From NCBI RefSeq assembly GCF_005233875.1, contig NZ_SZPZ01000004.1, positions 1,178,001 through 1,242,000 on the forward strand: a stretch of DNA of 64,000 nucleotides. The letters are read 5' to 3'. The translations under genes and the position numbers were made by a program. Below, one piece after another: positions 59,880-64,000 of this stretch (positions within the stretch are counted from its first letter, which is position 1; every line of letters begins with the position of its first letter). Source of the DNA: Kribbella jiaozuonensis. GTDB lineage: Bacteria; Actinomycetota; Actinomycetes; Propionibacteriales; Kribbellaceae. The notes under the pieces were generated by a model. The model was not told the origin of the DNA and ran no database searches. It saw only the letters and a program-made list of their open reading frames with translations.

Positions 59880-61387
59880 CGGGCGAGCTTGGAGAGATCG
59901 AAGTTCTCGGTGATGGCGTTGGTCGGCAGGCCCTTGATGTTCTTGTCAGCGACGATCAGGTTCGGGATCAGGAACAGCCAGTCGCCCGCGGCCTGCTCGG
60001 ACAGCCGGCGCGCCGCCTTCTTCATGTTGTCGACCTGCGCAGCCTCGTCACCGGTGTCCGCGGCGGCGAGATAGCCCTGCAGGGTCGGATCGTCGTACCG
60101 CGTGTAGTACTTCGCGTTGAACACCGCACCGAGGTCGCGCGGCTCGACGTGGGCGATGATCGACATGTCGTAGTCGGCGTTCTTGAAGACCGTGGTCAGC
60201 CAGGCGGCGGGGAACTCGAGCTGGTCGATCTGCACCTTCAGCCCGGCCTGCTCCAGCATGCTCTTCACCACCTGGCCGCAGGACGTTGCGTACGGCAACG
60301 TCGGCAGTCGCAGCCGGAGCGTCTTGCCGGTCGCACCGGATGCCTGCAGCAATGACTTCGCCTTGGCCAGGTCGTACGGCGCGACGCCGGTGAGGTCCTC
60401 GTACCACGGGTCGGTCGGCGGGACCATGCTGCCGATCAGCTTGCCGCGACCGGCCCAGCAGGTGTCGAGCAGTGCCTTGTGGTCGATCGCCATCCGGATC
60501 GCCTGGCGGGTCCGGAGGTCCTTGAACACCGGCCGGGAGTTGTTGAAGGACAGCAGCACCTCGCCGTTCGTCGTACCTTCGATCACCTGGTACTTGCTGT
60601 TGCTGGTGAACTGGCTGAGCGCTTCCGGCGCCTGGACGGTGCCGATCACGTTGATCGTGCTGGTCAGTAGGGCGTTGTTGAGCGCGGTCGCGTCCTTGAA
60701 GTACTTCAGCGTGATCGTCTGGAAGAACGGCTTGCTGCCCCAGTAGTCGTCGTTGCGGACCATGACGATCGAGTCGCCGCGGTTCCACTTCGAGAACTTG
60801 AACGGGCCGGTGCCGACCGGGTCGGTCGCGAGCGCGCTGACACCGCTCTCCGAGAACATCGCGCCGATCCGGGTGGTCATCCGGAACAGCCAGTCGTTGC
60901 TCGGCTTGGACAGCGTGACCTGCAGCTGCGTCGGCGAGAGCGCCTTGGCCCCGGAGACCACGTCCATCGCGGCCTTCAGCGAGATCGTCCACGCGGTCTT
61001 CACCCGGTTGATGCTGAACACCGCATCGTTCGCGGTGAACTGCTTGCCGTTGGTGAACTTCGCGTTGTCGACCAGGTCGAAGGTGTAGGTCTTGCGGTCC
61101 GGCGAAACCGTCCACGACTTCGCCAGCGACGGCACGATCTTGCCGGAGTCGTCCTGCTTGACCAGCGTCTCGTACACGTTCCCGAGCAGCGCCTGCGGGA
61201 TCGCGGCACCGTCGGTGGTGGTGAAGTCCAGACTGGCCGGCTCGGCGACCAGGCCGATCGACAGCTTCTGGTCCCCGCCGGGCGAACTGCCTGAAGAGGT
61301 GCTCGAACCCGCTGAGCAGGCGGTCAGGGCCAGCACCGCCGCGGAAGCGACGAACGCGACCGCCCGGATGCGAAACGACGACTTCAC
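59876..61387 (-). CDS. ABC substrate-binding lipoprotein (family 5, peptide/nickel/amide type)
   Basis: A 503-residue binding protein. Start GTG 61387, 6 nt after GAAGGAG. The lipobox ALTACS gives lipidated C24. The mature part shows the family 5 landmarks (VNEVYETLVKQDDSG-like start, PSLAKSWTVSPDRKTYTFDL, FTANDAVFSINRVKTAW, TGPFKFSKWNRGDSIVMVRN). It delivers an oligopeptide, amide or similar ligand to the two permeases. First gene of the nine-gene operon; the palindrome at 61399 lies directly before its ribosome site, so repression would act by blocking the promoter or early transcription. Confidence 0.93.
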   Translation of the reverse strand: MKSSFRIRAVAFVASAAVLALTACSAGSSTSSGSSPGGDQKLSIGLVAEPASLDFTTTDGAAIPQALLGNVYETLVKQDDSGKIVPSLAKSWTVSPDRKTYTFDLVDNAKFTNGKQFTANDAVFSINRVKTAWTISLKAAMDVVSGAKALSPTQLQVTLSKPSNDWLFRMTTRIGAMFSESGVSALATDPVGTGPFKFSKWNRGDSIVMVRNDDYWGSKPFFQTITLKYFKDATALNNALLTSTINVIGTVQAPEALSQFTSNSKYQVIEGTTNGEVLLSFNNSRPVFKDLRTRQAIRMAIDHKALLDTCWAGRGKLIGSMVPPTDPWYEDLTGVAPYDLAKAKSLLQASGATGKTLRLRLPTLPYATSCGQVVKSMLEQAGLKVQIDQLEFPAAWLTTVFKNADYDMSIIAHVEPRDLGAVFNAKYYTRYDDPTLQGYLAAADTGDEAAQVDNMKKAARRLSEQAAGDWLFLIPNLIVADKNIKGLPTNAITENFDLSKLAR

Positions 61388-61398
61388 GCCAACTCCTT

Positions 61399-61415
61399 CA
61401 CTGGTCCGACCAGTG
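61399..61415. promoter_or_regulatory. FadR-type operator
   Basis: CACTGGTCCGACCAGTG is a perfect 7-bp-arm palindrome with a 3-bp centre and contains TGGT-N3-ACCA, the classic FadR/GntR half-site pair. It lies 12 bp upstream of the binding-protein start and 72 bp upstream of the divergent FCD regulator start. A weaker related site, AACTGGGCCACTAG, follows at 61426-61439. Confidence 0.75.
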
Positions 61416-61487
61416 GACTAGGTGTAACTGGGCCACTAGATTTGTCCCCTGCTCAGGTGCCTGTCAAGCGACTAGGGGGTGCGCCGG

Positions 61488-62246
61488 ATGACAACTGGAC
61501 CGCAGTTCAGTCCGGTACAGCCCGTGCGCGCGTACGAACGGATCGTCGAACAGGTCGAGGACGCCCTCGCCCGCGGCGACCTGGCCCCGGGCCAGCGGCT
61601 GCCGAGCGAACGGGAACTGGTCGCGCAGTTCGCGGTCAGCCGATCGACCGTCCGCGAGGCGCTGCGGGTGCTGGAGAGCAACGGCGTGGTCCGCTCCCGC
61701 CCGGGCGATCCCAACGGGCCGGAGATCCTGCCGTTCTCGCAGTCCGCGCTGCGCAAGCAGATGGTCCGCCTGGCGCGCGTCGACGAGCTGACCCTGAGCG
61801 AGCTGATCGGGTTCCGGATGATCATGGACGGCGCCGCGATCCAGGTCGCGTCCCGGCTGCGGACGCCGGAGGAGCTCGACGAGCTGGAGGAGACGCTGGT
61901 CGCGATGCGAGCCGCGATCGACGTCGACTTCGGCGCGTTCAGCCAGGCCGATCTCGCCTTCCACGAGCTGATCGCGCGGATCAGCCGTAACTCGTTGATC
62001 CAGACCTGCAACGAGGTCGTCCGCGGCGTCGTACTCAGCCTGATCTCCGACAAGATCGCGCACGCGCCGAACAGTCGCGCCCTGATGCTCGAGTCACTGC
62101 ACCACCACGCCGACGTCGTCGACGCGATCCGCACCGGCAACGGCCACGCCGCCGCGCGCCTGGCCCGCCAGAACATGTACGACTACTACGGCGGGTATGT
62201 GCCCGACTCCGAGCAGGAAACGTTGCGTGCACTCATAGAGGACTGA
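61488..62246 (+). CDS. FadR-subfamily GntR regulator (FCD domain)
   Basis: A 252-residue regulator. Winged helix in residues 10-80 (YERIVEQVEDALARGDLAPG, RLPSERELVAQFAVSRSTVR) and an FCD ligand domain (ADLAFHELIARISRN, ESLHHHADVVDAIRTGNGHA; the His residues are the usual metal ligands). ATG 61488 is 8 nt after AGGGGG; GTG 61479 is too close to it. It is divergent from the nine-gene importer/oxidation operon and should bind 61399-61415. The inducer is probably the imported compound or a product (inference). Confidence 0.93.
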   Translation: MTTGPQFSPVQPVRAYERIVEQVEDALARGDLAPGQRLPSERELVAQFAVSRSTVREALRVLESNGVVRSRPGDPNGPEILPFSQSALRKQMVRLARVDELTLSELIGFRMIMDGAAIQVASRLRTPEELDELEETLVAMRAAIDVDFGAFSQADLAFHELIARISRNSLIQTCNEVVRGVVLSLISDKIAHAPNSRALMLESLHHHADVVDAIRTGNGHAAARLARQNMYDYYGGYVPDSEQETLRALIED

Positions 62247-62297
62247 GGTACTCCCGTGGCATTCTGACGGGATCGGTTCACTGGTGGGGGGCACCGC

Positions 62298-63947
62298 GTG
62301 AGCAAACCAGCGATTCTGACTGTCGACGACGATCCAATGGTGTCGGCGGCGATCTCCCGGGATCTACGCCGCCGGTACGGTGACGACTACCTGGTCGTGC
62401 GCGCGACCTCGGGCGACCAGGCACTGGCCGCGCTGACGAAGTTGGCCCTGCGCAACCAGCCGATCGCGCTGATCGCCACCGACCAGCGGATGCCCGGCAT
62501 GACCGGTATCGAGCTGCTCGAACGGGCCCGCGTGCACGCACCGAGCGCGAAGTACCTACTGCTGACCGCGTACGCTGACACCGATGTCGCGATCCGGGCC
62601 ATCAACGACATCGGCCTCGACTACTACCTGCTGAAGCCGTGGGATCCGCCCGAGGACCAACTGTTCCCGGTCGTCGACGACCTGCTCGGCGACTGGCAGC
62701 ACGCCAACCCCGACCACGTCTCCGATGTCCGGGTCGTCGGCAACCGCTGGTCGGACCGGTCGCACGACATCAAGACCTTCCTGGCCCGCAACCACGTGCC
62801 GTATCGCTGGTACGACGTAGAGCGCGATCCGGAAGCCCAACGGCTGAAGGACCTGGCCGATGCCTCCGACAACGATCTCCCGCTGGTGCTGATCCCGGAG
62901 AGCGACACCCTCCGCTCCCCCACCACCCTCGACCTCGCATCGGCGCTCGGCCTGCGCACCAGAGCCGAACAACCGCTGTACGACGTCTGCATTGTGGGCG
63001 GCGGACCCGCAGGCCTGGCTGCCGGCGTGTACGCCGCGTCCGAAGGCCTCAGCACCGTGATCGTCGAACGCGAAGCGCCCGGCGGCCAGGCCGGACTCAG
63101 CGCCGCGATCGAGAACTACCTCGGCTTCCCGCGCGGACTCACCGGCTCGGACCTGGCGGCACGAGCGGTCGCGCAGGCATCCCGCTTCGGCGCCGAGATG
63201 GTGCTCGCGCGTTCGGTCGTCGGACTCGAGTCGCGCGGGCCCGTGCACGCCGTACTGCTCGAAGGATCCGGTGAGATCGAGGCCCGCGCGCTGATCGTCG
63301 CGACCGGCGTCTCGTACCGCAGCCTCGACGTCGACGGCCTCGCAGACCTCACCGGCCGCGGCGTCTACTACGGCGCCACCGCCAGCGAGGCCAGCCAGGT
63401 CCAGGACGACGAGGTGTACGTCGTGGGCGCGGCGAACTCGGCCGGCCAAGCGGCCCTCAACCTGTCGCGCTACGCCAAGCGGGTCGTGCTCCTGGTCCGC
63501 GGCGAGTCGCTCGAGAGCTCGATGTCGCGGTACCTGATCGACAAGATCACCAACGCGCCGAACATCGAGGTCCGGTGCCGGACAGAGGTGGTCGGATGTC
63601 GGGGCGACGGCCACCTCGAGGGCCTGACGTTGGCCGATGGCAACTCCGGTCGCGTCGAGGAGGTTCTCGCCAGCTGGTTGTTCATCTTCGTCGGGGCGAT
63701 CCCGCGGACCGATTGGCTCGGCGACTCCGTGGTACGCGACGAGAAGGGCTTCGTGGTGACCGGACCCGATGTGCTCGCGTTCGATCGGTGGTCGCTGCCG
63801 CGGCCGCCGTACGCGCTGGAGACCAGCGTGCCCGGGGTGTTTGCCGCGGGCGACGTTCGGCTCGACTCGATGAAACGGGTGGCCTCCGCGGTCGGCGAAG
63901 GCGCCATGTCGATCTATCTCGTCCACCGCTACCTTGCGACCGTCTGA
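62298..63947 (+). CDS. Receiver-thioredoxin-reductase-like flavoprotein fusion
   Basis: A 549-residue fusion. Residues 1-125 are a CheY-like receiver (D10-D12, phospho-acceptor D62 in ATDQRMPGMTG, K113 in LLKPW). About 145-220 is a glutaredoxin-like region (KTFLARNHVPYRWYDVERDP) without a CxxC. From 226 on is a pyridine-nucleotide-disulfide-oxidoreductase fold with FAD motif VGGGPAGLAAG and the second motif VVGAANSAGQAAL. The CxxC of true thioredoxin reductase is absent: the site reads GVYYGATASEA near 355-365. It ends with FAAGDVRLDSMKRVASAVGEG. GTG 62298 follows GGGGGG. Its stop overlaps the next gene start. Confidence 0.9.
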   Translation: MSKPAILTVDDDPMVSAAISRDLRRRYGDDYLVVRATSGDQALAALTKLALRNQPIALIATDQRMPGMTGIELLERARVHAPSAKYLLLTAYADTDVAIRAINDIGLDYYLLKPWDPPEDQLFPVVDDLLGDWQHANPDHVSDVRVVGNRWSDRSHDIKTFLARNHVPYRWYDVERDPEAQRLKDLADASDNDLPLVLIPESDTLRSPTTLDLASALGLRTRAEQPLYDVCIVGGGPAGLAAGVYAASEGLSTVIVEREAPGGQAGLSAAIENYLGFPRGLTGSDLAARAVAQASRFGAEMVLARSVVGLESRGPVHAVLLEGSGEIEARALIVATGVSYRSLDVDGLADLTGRGVYYGATASEASQVQDDEVYVVGAANSAGQAALNLSRYAKRVVLLVRGESLESSMSRYLIDKITNAPNIEVRCRTEVVGCRGDGHLEGLTLADGNSGRVEEVLASWLFIFVGAIPRTDWLGDSVVRDEKGFVVTGPDVLAFDRWSLPRPPYALETSVPGVFAAGDVRLDSMKRVASAVGEGAMSIYLVHRYLATV

Positions 63948-64000
63948 TGCGCGCCGACGATCTGCGAGACATCCCGCTCTTCGCGGGACTGACCGACGTA
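63947..64000 (+). CDS. Start of a cyclic-nucleotide-binding-domain-like protein (cut off)
   Basis: Only 18 codons are in the window. They read MRADDLRDIPLFAGLTDV, the typical opening of cNMP-binding domains (LRxIPLFAGL). The ATG overlaps the stop of the flavoprotein gene, so the two are co-translated. Homologous fusions in actinomycetes are often followed by a cNMP-domain histidine kinase; that cannot be seen here. Confidence 0.6.
   Translation, partial: MRADDLRDIPLFAGLTDV

Noticed and set aside
62298..63947. Calling this gene thioredoxin reductase (trxB)
   Set aside because: The redox CxxC is missing and a receiver domain is fused, so the name would mislead.
1..64000. CRISPR arrays, tRNA or rRNA genes, riboswitches, insertion sequences
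   Set aside because: I looked for regularly spaced repeats, clover-leaf patterns, conserved riboswitch cores and transposase motifs and saw none that I could support; short elements may still be missed by eye.

Overview
The window is high-GC DNA from an actinomycete. The signs are strong third-position GC bias, many GTG starts, 4-bp ATGA/GTGA stop-start overlaps inside operons, a SARP/NB-ARC/TPR regulator, EACC1 proteins and a wide range of GntR, LysR, WYL and NarL-type regulators. The many TACG-containing codons and the mix of sugar ABC operons recall Kribbella or a close relative (Propionibacteriales), but that is an impression from reading, not a search. I saw no rRNA, tRNA, CRISPR array, transposase or integrase.

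Layout. 1-14.6 kb is mostly metabolic. It holds the end of an FAD oxidase, a reductase, and a four-gene operon (6020 to 1558, minus: GHL6-type glycosidase, beta-hydroxyacid dehydrogenase, 2-hydroxyacid dehydrogenase, GntR/FCD regulator). A hydroxypyruvate isomerase gene faces this operon across a shared promoter with a FadR-type palindrome. Then come a LysR/EamA exporter pair, a lipoprotein hydrolase, a methyltransferase, small membrane proteins and a NarL-type two-component system whose kinase carries a Pro/Ser/Thr-rich insertion in its dimerisation hairpin.

14.6-33.1 kb is an accessory or defence-rich stretch, with one metabolic interlude (WYL regulator plus epoxide hydrolase, 16.35-18.53 kb). 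It holds a DUF262-DUF1524 protein (type IV restriction-like) and a membrane caspase/beta-propeller protein with two EACC1 adaptor-like proteins. Next is an antitoxin array (one truncated copy, one antitoxin-toxin pair, one solitary antitoxin). An orphan YezG-like immunity gene follows, with only the C-terminal stub of its nuclease toxin. Then come a PLD-DEAH helicase-DUF3427 protein, an HTH-TPR/YdcF/WbqC operon, a run of very small genes, and an intact toxin-immunity pair of the same family as the broken one.

33.4-42.3 kb is an amino-sugar-like uptake and breakdown operon (HutC-type GntR regulator, Tat lipoprotein binding protein, two permeases, NagB-like protein, GH4 glycosidase, BadF-type kinase), followed by an aldo/keto reductase and a LysR regulator. 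42.4-51.8 kb carries a small hypothetical gene, a SARP-NB-ARC-TPR regulator, an acetyltransferase, an L,D-transpeptidase lipoprotein, a GH13 alpha-glucosidase and a two-component cluster (kinase, single-domain receiver, LuxR regulator with a C-terminal frameshift). 51.9-61.4 kb is one long minus-strand operon (oligopeptide/amide-type ABC importer, aldehyde dehydrogenase, SDR, amidase, degenerate sigma-like protein) facing a FadR-type regulator across a perfect palindrome. The window ends with a receiver-flavoprotein fusion and the first codons of the next gene.

How it fits together: the metabolic blocks are regulator-plus-transporter-plus-enzyme modules with palindromes at their divergent promoters. 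The 14.6-33 kb stretch is a patchwork of conflict genes with duplicated and broken parts, which suggests repeated gain and loss. The most system-like novelty is the caspase plus two EACC1 genes at 18.6-22.4 kb.
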